A stretch of DNA of 64,000 nucleotides from Sciscionella sediminilitoris. GTDB lineage: Bacteria; Actinomycetota; Actinomycetes; Mycobacteriales; Pseudonocardiaceae. Where the stretch lies: the NCBI RefSeq assembly GCF_000737195.2, contig NZ_JALM01000034.1, positions 1 through 64,000 on the forward strand, in the 5' to 3' direction. This document shows positions 1 through 11,900 of this stretch, piece after piece. Positions within the stretch are counted from its first letter, which is position 1; each line of letters starts with the position of its first letter. Below the pieces are notes generated by a model that ran no database searches, had not been told where the DNA came from, and saw only the letters and a program-made list of their open reading frames with translations. Made by a program: the position numbers and the translations under genes.

Positions 1-3000
1 GGTGTTCGGCCGGATTTCGTTGCTGGGCATTCGATTGGTGAGATCGCGGCAGCCCACGTTGCCGGGGTGCTGCCGTTGGAGGATGCGGCCACGCTGGTGG
101 AGGCGCGTGGTCGGTTGATGCAGGCGTTGCCCGAGGGTGGGGCGATGGTCGCTTTGCAGGCCAGCGAGGCTGAGGTTGCCGGGTTTCTCTCGGATGAGGT
201 TTCGTTGGCGGCGGTGAACGGGCCCGAGTCGGTTGTGTTGTCTGGTGTGGATGGTGCGGTTTCGGCTGTGGTGGACCGGTTCGCGGGTCGCCGGTCGAAG
301 CGGCTGGAGGTGTCGCATGCGTTTCATTCGGCCTTGATGGAGCCGATGCTCGCCGAATTCGCCGCGGCGGTGGGGGAGTTGAAGTTTTCCGCCCCCCGGA
401 TCCCGTTCGTGTCCACCGTGGACGGAGAGCGGACCGAGCGGATCGCCGAACCGGACTACTGGGTGGAGCATGTCCGCGCCACCGTCCGGTTCGCCGACGG
501 ACTGTCCTGGCTCACCGCGGCCGGTGTCTCGAAATACCTGGAAATCGGGCCCAGCGCGGTGCTCACCGCGCTGACCGGAGACGAGGTCTTCGCCGCCTCC
601 TTCCTGCGCGACGGTCGCGAGGAGGCTGGTTCCGCGGTCACCACCCTGGCCGCCGCACACACCCGCGGAGTGCCGGTCGACTGGGCTGCGGTGTTGCGGC
701 CCACCGGTGCCCGAACGGTCGACCTGCCCACCTCGGTGTTCGAGCGGCAACGATTCTGGCTGGCCACCGGAACCGGAGCGGCGGACGTCCGCGCGGCCGG
801 GCTGCGGTCGGCCGGGCACGCCTTGCTGGGTGCCGCGGTGCCCCTCGCCGACCGGGACGGCTGGGTACTCACCGGACGACTCTCGGCGGCCACCCACCCG
901 TGGCTGGCCGGACATCGCGCGTTCGGCGAGGTTCTGGTTCCCGGGACCGGACTGCTCGAACTCGCGATCCGTGCCGGCGACGAAGCGGGCTGCGCGACGG
1001 TCCGGGAACTGACCCTGGCCGCACCCCTGGTGCTACCCGAGCGCGGCACGATCGAGGTCCAGGTCCTGGTGGGCGAGGCCGATACGGCCGGACACCGCCC
1101 GGTGTCGATCCACTCCCGCGTCGAAGAAGGCGACTGGACCGAACACGCCAGCGGCACCCTCGCCGCCGACCGGGCCGCACCGGAGGGGCTGCGCGAATGG
1201 CCACCCGCCGCGGAACCGATCGAGCTGGACGGCTTCTACGCGGACATGTCCGCCGCGGGGCTCGACTACGGGCCGCCGTTCCGCGGGCTCACCGCTGCCT
1301 GGCGGGACGGGGACACCGTCCTCGCGGAGGTGGCCCTGCCGGAACACACCGAGGTCGACGGCTTCGGGCTGCACCCGGCGCTGCTGGACGCCGCCCTGCA
1401 CACGATCGCGCTGCTGGCAGGGGAAAGCGGCCGGTTGCCGTTCGGTTTCGCCGGGGTCGCCGTGCACGCCACCGGAGCCACCGCGCTGCGAGTCCGGACC
1501 GAGAAACGGGGAACCGACAACGTTTCGGTGCTCGCCACCGACGCCGGCGGAACACCGGTGGCCACGCTCGGCACCGTCACGGTGCGCACCGCGCAGCTCC
1601 CGGCCCGATCGGATGCGGACTCGCTGTACGAACTGGACTGGGTCAACGCAGAACCGGCAGGCGAACCCGCCGCGTTCGTCCCGATCGAGGCTGCGCTGCG
1701 CGAAGACCCGGGCGCGGCGGCTCCCGCCGCCGTCGTGCACACCGTCCCCGAGACCGAACCGCACGAAGCACTTGCCGCGACTCTGCGGATCGTGCAGGAC
1801 TTCCTGGCCGACCCACGGTTCGCGCAGTCCCGGCTCGTGCTGCGCACCGGGGACTCCCCGGCCGGGGCGGCCGTGCGCGGCATGGCCCGCAGCGCGGTAT
1901 CGGAGAACCCGGACCGCCTCGTCATCCTGGACGGCGAGGATGTGGCCACCGCGCTGGCCACCGGTGAACCCGAGGTCCGCATCCGGGACGGGAACGCCGA
2001 AGTACCCCGGCTGACCCGGACGCGGCCGGGCGAGCCCACCGGCTGGGGCCCGGGCACCGTGCTCGTCACCGGCGGGACCGGCGGCGTCGGTGCGGCGATC
2101 GCCCGCCACCTGGTCACCGTGCACGGGGTCGGCAGGCTGGTGCTCACCAGCCGCCGCGGCCCGGAGGCACCCGGAGCCGCCGAGCTGGCCGAGGAACTGG
2201 GCGCCGAGGTCGTGGCCTGTGATGTCACCGACCGGGTCGCGATGCGCGAGCTACTCGACGGCATCGAGGACCTGACCGGAATCGTGCACGCCGCGGGGAT
2301 TCTGGACGACGGCGTGCTCACCGAGCTGACCCCCGAGCGGTTCGAGACCGTCCTGCGGCCGAAGGCCGACGCGGCCCGGATCCTGGACGAGCTGACCCGC
2401 GAACGCTCGCTGACCCGGTTCGTGCTGCTGTCCTCGGTCTCCGGCATTCTCGGCGGCCCCGGCCAGGCGAACTACGCCGCCGCCAACGCGCTGCTCGACG
2501 ACCTCGCCCGCCGCCGCCGCGCCGAGGGACTGCCCGCGGTCTCGGTGGCCTATGGCCTGTGGGCGGACGGCATGGGCGGACAGTCCGATGTGGACCGGCT
2601 CGCCAGGTCCGGGTTCGGCGCGCTGACCGAGGCCGAGGGGCTCGCGCTCTTCGACGCGGCGCTGACCGTCGAGACCCCGGTACCGGTACCGGTCAAACTC
2701 GACCTGCCCGTGCTGCGTTCCCTGGCCCGCACCGCGGAGCCACCATCGGTGCTGCGCGGACTGGTCCGGGTGCCGAACCGGCGTGGTGCGGCCAATGCGG
2801 CGGCCGCCGAGGGATTGGCGGCCACACTCCGCGGACTGTCCGCCGCGGACCAGCACAGCCACCTCCTGGAACTGGTCCGGCGACAGGTGGCGAACGTTCT
2901 CGGGCACAGCGCCGCATCGATCGAAGCCGGGCGCGCGTTCACCGAGCTGGGTTTCGACTCGCTCACCGCGGTGGAACTGCGCAACCGGCTCGGCGAGGCG

Positions 3001-6000
3001 ACCGGGCTGCGGCTGCCCGCGACACTGGTGTTCGACCATCCGAGCCCGACGGCACTGGCCGCCCATGTCCGCACCGAACTGGTCGGTGCGGACACCGGGA
3101 CTTCCGGGACACGGGAGCGCCGGAGCGAACCGGACGAACCCATCGCGATCGTGTCGATGAGTTGCCGCTTCCCCGGCGGGGTCCGCTCGCCCGAGGACCT
3201 GTGGCGACTCGTCGCCGAGGGCACCGACGCCATCACCGGCTTCCCCGCCGACCGTGGCTGGGATCTGGACCGGCTGTTCGACCCCGACCCGGATCATCCC
3301 GGGACCTCCTACACCCGTGCGGGCGGATTCCTGCACGAGGCCGCCGAATTCGACGCGGAGTTCTTCGGTATCTCGCCACGCGAAGCGCTCACCCTCGACC
3401 CGCAACAGCGGCTGCTGCTGGAGACCGCACAGGAAGCGTTCGAGCGGGCGGGAATCGATCCGGTCTCGCTGCGTGGCAGTGCCACCGGGGTGTTCGCCGG
3501 GGTGATGTACGACGACTACGCCTCACGGCTTTCCGCGACCCCGGAAGGCATGGAAGGACTGCTGGGCACCGGAAGCGCGGGCAGCGTGTTGTCCGGCCGG
3601 GTCGCCTACACCTTCGGCCTCGAGGGGCCGGCGGTCTCGGTGGACACGGCATGTTCCTCCTCGCTGGTCGCGTTGCACTGGGCGGCGCAGGCGCTGCGTT
3701 CGGGCGAATGCGGTCTGGCCCTGGTCGGCGGTGCGGCGGTGATGTCCAGTCCCAATCCGTTCATCGAGTTCTCCCGGCAGCGTGGTCTGGCTCCGGACGG
3801 GCGCTGCAAGCCGTTCGCGGGTGCCGCCGATGGCACGAGCTGGGCCGAGGGGGCGGGATTCCTGTTGCTGGAGCGGCTTTCCGATGCGCAACGCCACGGG
3901 CACCGGGTGCTCGCGGTGGTCAAGGGCTCGGCGATCAACTCCGACGGCGCTTCGAACGGACTGACCGCGCCGAACGGTCCCGCGCAGCAGCGGGTGATTC
4001 GTGCGGCCTTGGGTAATGCGGGTGTTGAGCCGTCCACTGTGGACGCTGTCGAGGCGCATGGCACCGGCACGGCCCTGGGGGATCCGATCGAGGCGCAGGC
4101 CTTGCTGGCGACCTACGGTCAGGACCGGGAGGATCCGCTGTATCTGGGTTCGGTGAAGTCGAACATCGGGCATACGCAGGCGGCCGCCGGTATCGCCGGG
4201 ATCATCAAGATGGTCGAGGCGATCGGCCACGGGACGCTGCCCAGAACGCTGCATGTGGACGAGCCTTCTCCGCACGTGGACTGGGAATCCGGCAACGTCG
4301 CACTGTTGACCGAGGAACACGCGTGGCCACGGGGCGATGGCCCGCGGCGGGCGGCGGTGTCCTCGTTCGGGATCAGCGGCACCAACGCACACGTGATCCT
4401 GGAACAGGCACCGGAACGACCGGAGAGCGCGCGCACGGTGTCCACGCCCGCGCTGCTGCCGTGGCTGCTCTCCGCCCGGACCGAGGAGGCGCTGTCCGCC
4501 CAGGCCGGGCGGTTGCTGGACACACTCGACTCCGCGGACCGGCTCGACATCGCGTATTCGCTGGCGACCACGCGCACCGCGTTCGAGCGGCGCGCCGTGC
4601 TCACCGGGGACACCGAGACGCTGCGCGCCGGGCTGACCGCACTCGCCGAGGGACGCGGTGCGGACCGGATGGTCACCGGCCGGGCGAAGGAAGGGAAGCT
4701 GGCGTTCCTGTTCACCGGGCAGGGATCGCAGCGGATGGGCATGGGATCCGGGCTCTACGAAGCCTTCCCGGCGTTCGCCGCCGCGTACGACGAAGTGCTC
4801 GCCCTGCTGCCGGAGGTTCGCGCCATCCCGGATGCCGAAACGCTCGACGGCACCGGAACGGCCCAGCCCGCCCTGTTCGCGGTCGAGGTGGCGTTGTTCC
4901 GGCTGCTGGAATCCTGGGGTATCCGGCCGGATTTCCTTGCCGGGCACTCGATCGGGGAGATCGCCGCGGCACACGTGGCCGGGGTGTTCTCCCTCGCGGA
5001 CGCGGCGAAGCTGGTGGCGGCCCGTGGACGGCTGATGCAGGCGCTGCCCGCCGGTGGGGCGATGATCGCGGTGCAGGCCAGCGAGGCCGAAGCCACCGAG
5101 TTCTGCTCCGCAGAGGTCGGGCTGGCCGCGGTCAACGGACCGGAATCCGTTGTCCTGTCCGGTGTGGACACCGCGGTGCGGGCCGCGGCCGCTGCCCTTG
5201 CCGAACGCGGCCACCGCACGAAGGAACTGGCCGTCTCGCACGCGTTCCACTCGGTCCTGATGGAGCCGATGCTGGCGGAATTCGAAACCGTGGCGCGCTC
5301 GATCGACTATGCCGAGCCGTCCATCCCGGTCGTCTCCAACGTCACCGGCCGGCTCGCCGAGCAGCTGACCGATCCGGCCTACTGGGTGCGCCATGTCCGG
5401 GAACCGGTGCGGTTCGCCGAGGGCATCGGAACACTCGCCGCGGCCGGAGTGACCCGGTTCGCCGAGCTGGGGCCCGACGGGGTGCTCTCGGCAGCCGGGA
5501 CCGAAAGCGCCCCGGAAGCCGTGTTCGTTCCGGTACTGCGCAAGGACCGCGAGGAACCGGAGACCGCGGAGACCGCCTTCGCCCGGCTGCTGGCCGGTGG
5601 CGCGGAGGTCGACTGGACCGCGTTCTTCGCGGGGACCGGGGCCCGCGAGGTCGCGCTGCCGACCTATGCGTTCCAGCGGGAGCGTTTCTGGCTCGAGGCG
5701 CCAGCCGACACCGGTGACGCGGCCGGGCTCGGGCTGACCTCCACCGGGCACCCGCTGCTCGCCGCGATGTCCTCGACCGCCGCCGATGACGGACTGATCG
5801 CCTACGGAAGGTTGTCCCGCACGGCGGCGCCCTGGCTGGCCGACCACGCGGTGCGGGACACCGTGCTGGTGCCCGGGGCGGCCCTGGTGGAACTGACCGT
5901 GCGGGCCGGAGCGGAACTGGGCTACGGGCAGCTGGCCGAGCTGACCTTGGCCGCGCCGGTGGTGCTGCCGGAGCGCGGTGCCCTGGCGGTGCAGGTCGTG

Positions 6001-8982
6001 GTCGGCGCCCCGAACGCCGAGGACCGCCGCCCGGTCTCGGTCCACACGCGACCCGTGGACGCGCTCGCCGGCGAACCGTGGACAGCGCACGCGAGCGGAC
6101 TGCTCGGCAGCGCGGAGACCCATCCGGTCGCCGGGGACGGGGCCTGGCCACCGCCCGGTTCCGAGGCGCTCGAGATCTCCGAGCTGTACACGGAGCTGGC
6201 CCAGGCCGGGCTGCATTACGGTCCGGCGTTCCGGGGACTGCGCGCCGCCTGGCGGATCGGCGAGGATGTCTGTGCCGAGCTCGAACTGCCCGCCGCGCTG
6301 CACCAGGACGCTGCCCGGTTCGGCCTGCACCCGGCACTGCTCGACGCCGCGCTGCACGCGATCGGCCTGCTGCCCTCGGCGGATCCACACGCCACCCGGC
6401 TTCCGTTCCAGTGGCGGGATGTGGTGCTGCACGCGGTAGGGGCGACGGCCGCCCGAGTCCGGGTCAGTGCTGCCGGGACGGACACGGTCCGGGTGCAGCT
6501 GACCGACGCGGCCGGTGCCCCGGTCCTGACGGTCGGATCGCTTGCGCTGCGCGAGATCACCGAGCCGGGACCATCGAGTTCCGCCGACCTGTACCGGCTG
6601 GACTGGGTCCCGATCGCGAACGAGCCCGCACCGGTCCCGCAGGTGCGGGTGCTCTCCGCCGTACCGGATGGTGCGGACACCCCGGTGGTCACCCACGAGT
6701 TGCTGACCAGGGTGCTGGCGAGCCTGCACGCGGAACTGGCCGATGCGGAACCGGCGGCGCCGCTGGTGGTGCGCACGCAGAACGCGGTCGCGGTGTCCGC
6801 GGCCGACGACGTGGATCCGGCCGCCGCGGCGGTCTGGGGCCTGGTGCGCAGCGCCCAGTCCGAGAACCCTGGGCGGCTGGTGCTGCTGGATGCCGAGGAG
6901 TCCGAGGTGGAGACCGCGCTCGCGGTGTTCGGCGAGGAGACCCAGCTCGCCGTGCGGCACGGCGTCGTGCACGCCGCCCGGCTGTGCGCCGTGGCCCCGT
7001 CCGCCGCACTCGAGCCCCGCTCGGTCCGGATCGCGGTCCGCGCGGCCGATACCGGCTCCTCGCGCACCGCGCTCGGCACGGATCCGGATCGGATCGGCTG
7101 GGCGGCTGCCGGGGTGGTGGCGGAGACCGGCTCGGCGGTCACCGATCTGTCGCCCGGCGACCCGGTGATGGGCCTGGTGCGCGGTGGGTTCGGGCCGCTC
7201 ATCCGCACCGACCGCGAGCTGCTTGCCCGCGTTCCGCAGGGCTGGACGTTCGAGCAGGCCGCCACGGCGCCGCTGGCGTTCCTGTCCGCTTACCACGCCC
7301 TGATCGACCTCGCGGAACTCGGGGCAGGGGAGTCGGTACTGATCCACACCGCGGCGGGCGGGGCCGGGACGGCCGCCGCCCGGCTGGCGGAGCACTTCGG
7401 CGCCGAGGTGCGGGACACCGGAGACGAGCGCGGCGCGGACGTGGTGCTCGGTGAGCCCCCGGAGGAGATCACCGGGGCGGCCGGGCGCCTGTTACCGCAC
7501 GGTGGGCGGCTCGTGGAAATGCGCAAGGCGGAGACCGGTCCGGACAGCGGCCCGGACGGGCAGGATTCCGGTGTGACCGACCGGACGGCCGATGTGCTCG
7601 ACGCGGGCCGGGACCGGATCACGCGGATATGGGAGGAGCTGAGCGCCTTGTTCGAGGCCGGTGTACTCACTCCGCTGCCGACCGTTCCGCGTCACCCGGG
7701 CGGCGGCACCGTGCTGATCACCGGCGGTACCGGGGAACTGGGCGGGATGCTGGCCAGGCATCTGGTGTCCCGGCACGGCATCACCGATCTGGTGCTCACC
7801 AGCCGTCGCGGCCCGGACGCGCCCGGCGCGGCCGAACTGGCCACGGAACTGACCGGGCTGGGCGCCACCGTGCGGATCGAGCCGTGCGACGCCGCCGACC
7901 GCGGGGCACTCGCCGCGGTGCTGGACCGGATCCCGGACCTCACCGGGGTCATCCACGCGGCCGGAGTGCTGGACGACGGCCTGCTCACCGGGCTGACCAC
8001 CGAGCGGTTGCTGAACGTGTTGCGCCCCAAGGTGGATGCGGCATGGAACCTGCACGAGCTCACCCGGGACCGTGCCCTGACGATGTTCGCGCTGTTCTCC
8101 TCGGCGGCCGGGGTGCTCGGCGCGCCGGGGCAGGCGAACTACGCCGCGGCCAACACCTTCCTGGACGGCCTCGCCCAGCACCGGCGGGCCCTCGGCCTGC
8201 CCGCCACCTCGCTCGCCTTCGGTCTGTGGGCCGAGGGCATGGGCGACTCGGCGGACAGTGACCGGATCGGCCGTAACGGTGTCGGCAGCTTCACCCCCGC
8301 GGAGGGGCTGGAACTCTTCGACCGGGCGATCGGGCTCACCGAACCGGTGCCGGTTCCGGTGAAACTGGACCTTGCCGGGCTGCGCACCGAACCGGGCCCG
8401 ATTCCGCCGCTGCTGCGCGGTCTCGTGCGCGGGTCCGCCCGCCGTGCCGCACCGGCTGCCGCGGCGGCACCGGCCGAGGGGCTCAAGCGCAGGCTAGCCG
8501 GACTGTCCGGGCCGGACGCGGAACAGGTACTGCTCGGCGTGGTCCGCGGTCAGGCCGCGGCCGCACTCGGGCACGCGGGCCCGGACGCGATCGAACCGGA
8601 CCGGGCGTTCACCGAACTCGGCTTCGACTCGCTGACCGCCGTCGAACTGCGCAACGGGCTCGACGCGGCCACCGGGCTGCGACTGCCCGCGACCCTCGTC
8701 TTCGACTATCCGACCCCGAACGCGCTGGCCGCCTTCCTGCAGTCCGAGGTGGTCCCCGCGGCCCCCGAACCGGAAACCGGGGTGACCGCCGGAATCGACC
8801 GGCTCGCCGCCGAATTGTCCACAGTGGACATCTCGGCTGCCGAGGGCGCGGAAATCGAGGCGAAACTCCGGAAGCTGGTCACCCTCTGGCAGGAGCGGAC
8901 CAGGCCGGACGGCGAGGACGACGCCGACCTCGACGTGGAAACCATCGACGACATGTTCGCCCTGCTGGACAACGAACTCTGA
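1..8982 (+). CDS. Modular type I polyketide synthase, 5'-truncated (AT-DH-KR-ACP / KS-AT-DH-ER*-KR-ACP)
   Basis: The gene enters the window already inside an acyltransferase, whose GHSIGE serine motif is encoded in the first 50 bases, so its start lies upstream. First module: AT with HAFH (316-327, malonyl-CoA type), DH with intact HxxxGxxxxP (His at 913) and LLDAALH (Asp near 1387), KR from about 2050 with an LDD motif (B type), ACP with GFDSL near 2959. Second module: KS from about 3140 (TACSSS Cys near 3652, HGTGT and NIGHT intact), malonyl-type AT (Ser near 4948, HAFH), DH whose first motif reads [10 protein letters not shown] (Gly replaced by Asp, near 5856), a decayed ER (about 7000-7690) without LNFRD, KR with LDD, ACP Ser near 8629. 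The last 200 bases encode an acidic, helical C-terminal docking region. It adds two malonyl units in a polyketide chain. A TTA codon lies at 7492-7494. Confidence 0.95.
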   Translation, partial: GVRPDFVAGHSIGEIAAAHVAGVLPLEDAATLVEARGRLMQALPEGGAMVALQASEAEVAGFLSDEVSLAAVNGPESVVLSGVDGAVSAVVDRFAGRRSKRLEVSHAFHSALMEPMLAEFAAAVGELKFSAPRIPFVSTVDGERTERIAEPDYWVEHVRATVRFADGLSWLTAAGVSKYLEIGPSAVLTALTGDEVFAASFLRDGREEAGSAVTTLAAAHTRGVPVDWAAVLRPTGARTVDLPTSVFERQRFWLATGTGAADVRAAGLRSAGHALLGAAVPLADRDGWVLTGRLSAATHPWLAGHRAFGEVLVPGTGLLELAIRAGDEAGCATVRELTLAAPLVLPERGTIEVQVLVGEADTAGHRPVSIHSRVEEGDWTEHASGTLAADRAAPEGLREWPPAAEPIELDGFYADMSAAGLDYGPPFRGLTAAWRDGDTVLAEVALPEHTEVDGFGLHPALLDAALHTIALLAGESGRLPFGFAGVAVHATGATALRVRTEKRGTDNVSVLATDAGGTPVATLGTVTVRTAQLPARSDADSLYELDWVNAEPAGEPAAFVPIEAALREDPGAAAPAAVVHTVPETEPHEALAATLRIVQDFLADPRFAQSRLVLRTGDSPAGAAVRGMARSAVSENPDRLVILDGEDVATALATGEPEVRIRDGNAEVPRLTRTRPGEPTGWGPGTVLVTGGTGGVGAAIARHLVTVHGVGRLVLTSRRGPEAPGAAELAEELGAEVVACDVTDRVAMRELLDGIEDLTGIVHAAGILDDGVLTELTPERFETVLRPKADAARILDELTRERSLTRFVLLSSVSGILGGPGQANYAAANALLDDLARRRRAEGLPAVSVAYGLWADGMGGQSDVDRLARSGFGALTEAEGLALFDAALTVETPVPVPVKLDLPVLRSLARTAEPPSVLRGLVRVPNRRGAANAAAAEGLAATLRGLSAADQHSHLLELVRRQVANVLGHSAASIEAGRAFTELGFDSLTAVELRNRLGEATGLRLPATLVFDHPSPTALAAHVRTELVGADTGTSGTRERRSEPDEPIAIVSMSCRFPGGVRSPEDLWRLVAEGTDAITGFPADRGWDLDRLFDPDPDHPGTSYTRAGGFLHEAAEFDAEFFGISPREALTLDPQQRLLLETAQEAFERAGIDPVSLRGSATGVFAGVMYDDYASRLSATPEGMEGLLGTGSAGSVLSGRVAYTFGLEGPAVSVDTACSSSLVALHWAAQALRSGECGLALVGGAAVMSSPNPFIEFSRQRGLAPDGRCKPFAGAADGTSWAEGAGFLLLERLSDAQRHGHRVLAVVKGSAINSDGASNGLTAPNGPAQQRVIRAALGNAGVEPSTVDAVEAHGTGTALGDPIEAQALLATYGQDREDPLYLGSVKSNIGHTQAAAGIAGIIKMVEAIGHGTLPRTLHVDEPSPHVDWESGNVALLTEEHAWPRGDGPRRAAVSSFGISGTNAHVILEQAPERPESARTVSTPALLPWLLSARTEEALSAQAGRLLDTLDSADRLDIAYSLATTRTAFERRAVLTGDTETLRAGLTALAEGRGADRMVTGRAKEGKLAFLFTGQGSQRMGMGSGLYEAFPAFAAAYDEVLALLPEVRAIPDAETLDGTGTAQPALFAVEVALFRLLESWGIRPDFLAGHSIGEIAAAHVAGVFSLADAAKLVAARGRLMQALPAGGAMIAVQASEAEATEFCSAEVGLAAVNGPESVVLSGVDTAVRAAAAALAERGHRTKELAVSHAFHSVLMEPMLAEFETVARSIDYAEPSIPVVSNVTGRLAEQLTDPAYWVRHVREPVRFAEGIGTLAAAGVTRFAELGPDGVLSAAGTESAPEAVFVPVLRKDREEPETAETAFARLLAGGAEVDWTAFFAGTGAREVALPTYAFQRERFWLEAPADTGDAAGLGLTSTGHPLLAAMSSTAADDGLIAYGRLSRTAAPWLADHAVRDTVLVPGAALVELTVRAGAELGYGQLAELTLAAPVVLPERGALAVQVVVGAPNAEDRRPVSVHTRPVDALAGEPWTAHASGLLGSAETHPVAGDGAWPPPGSEALEISELYTELAQAGLHYGPAFRGLRAAWRIGEDVCAELELPAALHQDAARFGLHPALLDAALHAIGLLPSADPHATRLPFQWRDVVLHAVGATAARVRVSAAGTDTVRVQLTDAAGAPVLTVGSLALREITEPGPSSSADLYRLDWVPIANEPAPVPQVRVLSAVPDGADTPVVTHELLTRVLASLHAELADAEPAAPLVVRTQNAVAVSAADDVDPAAAAVWGLVRSAQSENPGRLVLLDAEESEVETALAVFGEETQLAVRHGVVHAARLCAVAPSAALEPRSVRIAVRAADTGSSRTALGTDPDRIGWAAAGVVAETGSAVTDLSPGDPVMGLVRGGFGPLIRTDRELLARVPQGWTFEQAATAPLAFLSAYHALIDLAELGAGESVLIHTAAGGAGTAAARLAEHFGAEVRDTGDERGADVVLGEPPEEITGAAGRLLPHGGRLVEMRKAETGPDSGPDGQDSGVTDRTADVLDAGRDRITRIWEELSALFEAGVLTPLPTVPRHPGGGTVLITGGTGELGGMLARHLVSRHGITDLVLTSRRGPDAPGAAELATELTGLGATVRIEPCDAADRGALAAVLDRIPDLTGVIHAAGVLDDGLLTGLTTERLLNVLRPKVDAAWNLHELTRDRALTMFALFSSAAGVLGAPGQANYAAANTFLDGLAQHRRALGLPATSLAFGLWAEGMGDSADSDRIGRNGVGSFTPAEGLELFDRAIGLTEPVPVPVKLDLAGLRTEPGPIPPLLRGLVRGSARRAAPAAAAAPAEGLKRRLAGLSGPDAEQVLLGVVRGQAAAALGHAGPDAIEPDRAFTELGFDSLTAVELRNGLDAATGLRLPATLVFDYPTPNALAAFLQSEVVPAAPEPETGVTAGIDRLAAELSTVDISAAEGAEIEAKLRKLVTLWQERTRPDGEDDADLDVETIDDMFALLDNEL

Positions 8983-11900
8983 CCCGGGCCCGGCGCCACG
9001 GCTCCGTCGCCGCTAGGAGGACCACCGCTATGACCACCGACGAGCGCACGCTCGACTATTTCAAGCGACTGGCCGCCGAACTGCGCGAGACGCGGCGACG
9101 GCTCCAGGAGGCCGAGGAGAGTGATTCCGAACCGCTGGCCGTCGTCGGCATGGCCTGCCGTTACCCGGGCGGGGTGAGCTCCCCGGAAGGCCTGTGGGAC
9201 TTGGTTTCCGGTGGCGGCGACGGCATCTCGGCGTTCCCGGCCGACCGCGGCTGGGACCTCGAGGCGCTGTATCACCCGGATCCGGAGCACCGCGGCACGA
9301 CCTACTGCGACCAGGGCGGGTTCCTGCACGAGGCGGCCGAATTCGACGCGGGCTTCTTCGGTATCTCGCCGCGGGAGGCGCTGGCCATGGACCCACAGCA
9401 GCGGCTGTTGCTGGAGGTCACCTGGGAGACCTTCGAACGGGCCGGCCTGGACACCGCGCGGCTCAAGGGCAGCGACACCGGGGTGTTCGCCGGGGCGATG
9501 CGCAGCGAGTACGTGTCCGGCTCGGACGGTGCCACCGAGGAGGTCGAAGGGTTTCTCGGTACCGGGGCCTCCAGCAGTGTGCTCTCCGGCCGGATCGCCT
9601 ACACGCTCGGCCTGGAGGGCCCGGCCGTCACGATCGACACGGCCTGCTCGTCCTCCCTCGTCGCGGTGCACCTCGCCGCGCACGCGCTGCGTTCGGGGGA
9701 GTGCTCGCTCGCCCTGGCCGGCGGGGTCACGGTGATGGCCACCCCGGAGACCTTCGTGGAGTTCTCCCGGCAGCGCGGGATGGCCGCGGACGGTCGCTGC
9801 AAGGCGTTCGCCAAGGCATCCGATGGCACCGGCTGGTCCGAGGGCGCGGGCATGCTGTTGCTGGAGAAGCTGTCCGACGCCCGGCGCAACGGGCACCGGA
9901 TCCTCGCGGTGATCCGCGGCTCGGCGGTCAACTCCGACGGCGCGTCCAACGGCCTGACCGCACCCAATGGTCCTTCGCAGCAGCGGGTGATCCGGGCGGC
10001 GCTGGCCAACGCGAAACTCGACGCGGCCGAGATCGACGCGGTCGAGGCGCACGGCACCGGTACCGCGCTCGGCGACCCGATCGAGGCGCAGGCCCTGCTG
10101 GCCACCTACGGCCAGAACCGGGAGGAGCCGCTGTGGCTCGGCTCGATCAAGTCGAACATCGGGCACACCCAGGCCGCGGCGGGCGCGGCCGGAATCATCA
10201 AGATGATCGAGGCGATGCGGCACGGCGTACTGCCCGAGACGCTGCACATCGACGAACCCACGCCGCACGTCGACTGGTCCGCGGGGGCCGTGGAACTGAT
10301 CACCGAGCGCCGCGCCTGGCCATCGGGCGAGCGGCCGCGCCGGGCCGGGGTCTCGGCGTTCGGTCTGAGCGGGACCAATGCGCACATCATCCTGGAACAG
10401 GCGCCCGCCGCCGAGGAGCAGGCCGGTGCGCGGACTCCGCCCGCAGCCCAGCCGTGGGTTCTCTCCGCCCGTGGCCCGGCCGCGCTGCGGGCGACCGCGC
10501 GCCAGCTGCTGTCCACAGTGGACGATATCGACCCGCTCGACCTGGGATGGTCGCTGGCGAGCACCCGCACCGCGCTCGAAACCCGCGCCGCGGTGGTCGG
10601 CAGCACTCGTCCGGATCTCGTCGCCGGGCTGACCGCGCTGGCCGAGGGCGTCCCCGCTCCGGGGGTGGTCACCGGTGAACCATCGCACGGGCGGACCGCG
10701 TTCCTGTTCTCCGGGATGGGATCGCAGCGTTGCGGGATGGGAAGGGAGCTCTACGACGCCTTTCCGGTGTACCGGGCAGCGTTCGACGAGGCCTGTGCCG
10801 CGCTCGACGAGCACCTCGACCGCCCGCTCGCCGAACTGGTCTTCGGTACCGAACAGGCACCACTGGACCGGATGGGCTATGCCCAGCCTGCCCTGTTCGC
10901 CCTCCAGGTGGCGTTGTTCCGGCTGCTGGAGAGCTGGGGAGTGCGCACCGATTACGTGGTGGGGCACTCCGCCGGTGAGCTCGCCGCCGCGCATGTCGCC
11001 GGGGTCTGGGACCTCGCCGACGCGGCACGGATGGTGGCCGCCCGAGGTCGGCTGATGGAAGCGCAGCCACCCGGTGGCGCCATGATCGGCATCCAGGCCA
11101 GCGAGGAAGAGGTCGGCGCGGAACTGTCCGAGGGCCTGGCGATCGGCACCCTCAACGCGCCCGATTCGGTCGTGGTCTCCGGTGAGGAGGCGGCGGCCGA
11201 GGCGCTCGCGGCGAAGTTCGCCGAGCGCGGCAGGAAGACCAAACGGCTCAACATCTCGCACGCCTCCCACTCGGCGCGGATGGACGGCATGCTGACCGAA
11301 TTCGGCGCGATCGCCGAGCAGGTGAGCTACCACGAGCCGACGATCCCGGTGGTGTCCAATGTGACCGGACGGCTCGCCGGCCCGGACGAGGTGACGGTGC
11401 CCGGATACTGGCCGCGGCACGTGCGCCAGCCGGTCCGGTTCGCCGACGGTGTCCGGTTTCTGCGCCAGGAGGGCGTCTCCCGGTTCATCGAGATCGGGCC
11501 GGACTCGGTGCTGGCGGGTATGGCGGCGAGGTCGCTGCCCGACGAGGACACCCTGACGGTGCCGGTGCTGCGCCGGGACCGGCCGGAGACCGGGACCGCG
11601 CTGTCCGTGCTCGCCGAGCTGCACGTGCGCGGTGCCCCGGTGGACTGGACGAGGTTCTACGCGGGCACCGGTGCCCGGACCGTGGACCTGCCGACCTATC
11701 CGTTCCAACGGGACACCTACTGGCTGCGCGGTACCCGGGGAGCCGGTGATCCGAGTGGGCTCGGTCTTGCCGACGCCGCTCATCCGCTGCTCGGCGCGTC
11801 CGTGGATCTTGCCGAGGATTCCGGCGTGGTCCTCACCGGCCGGATCTCCCCGTCCATCCAGCCCTGGCTGGCCGATCACGCGGTCGGCGGCTCCGTGGTC

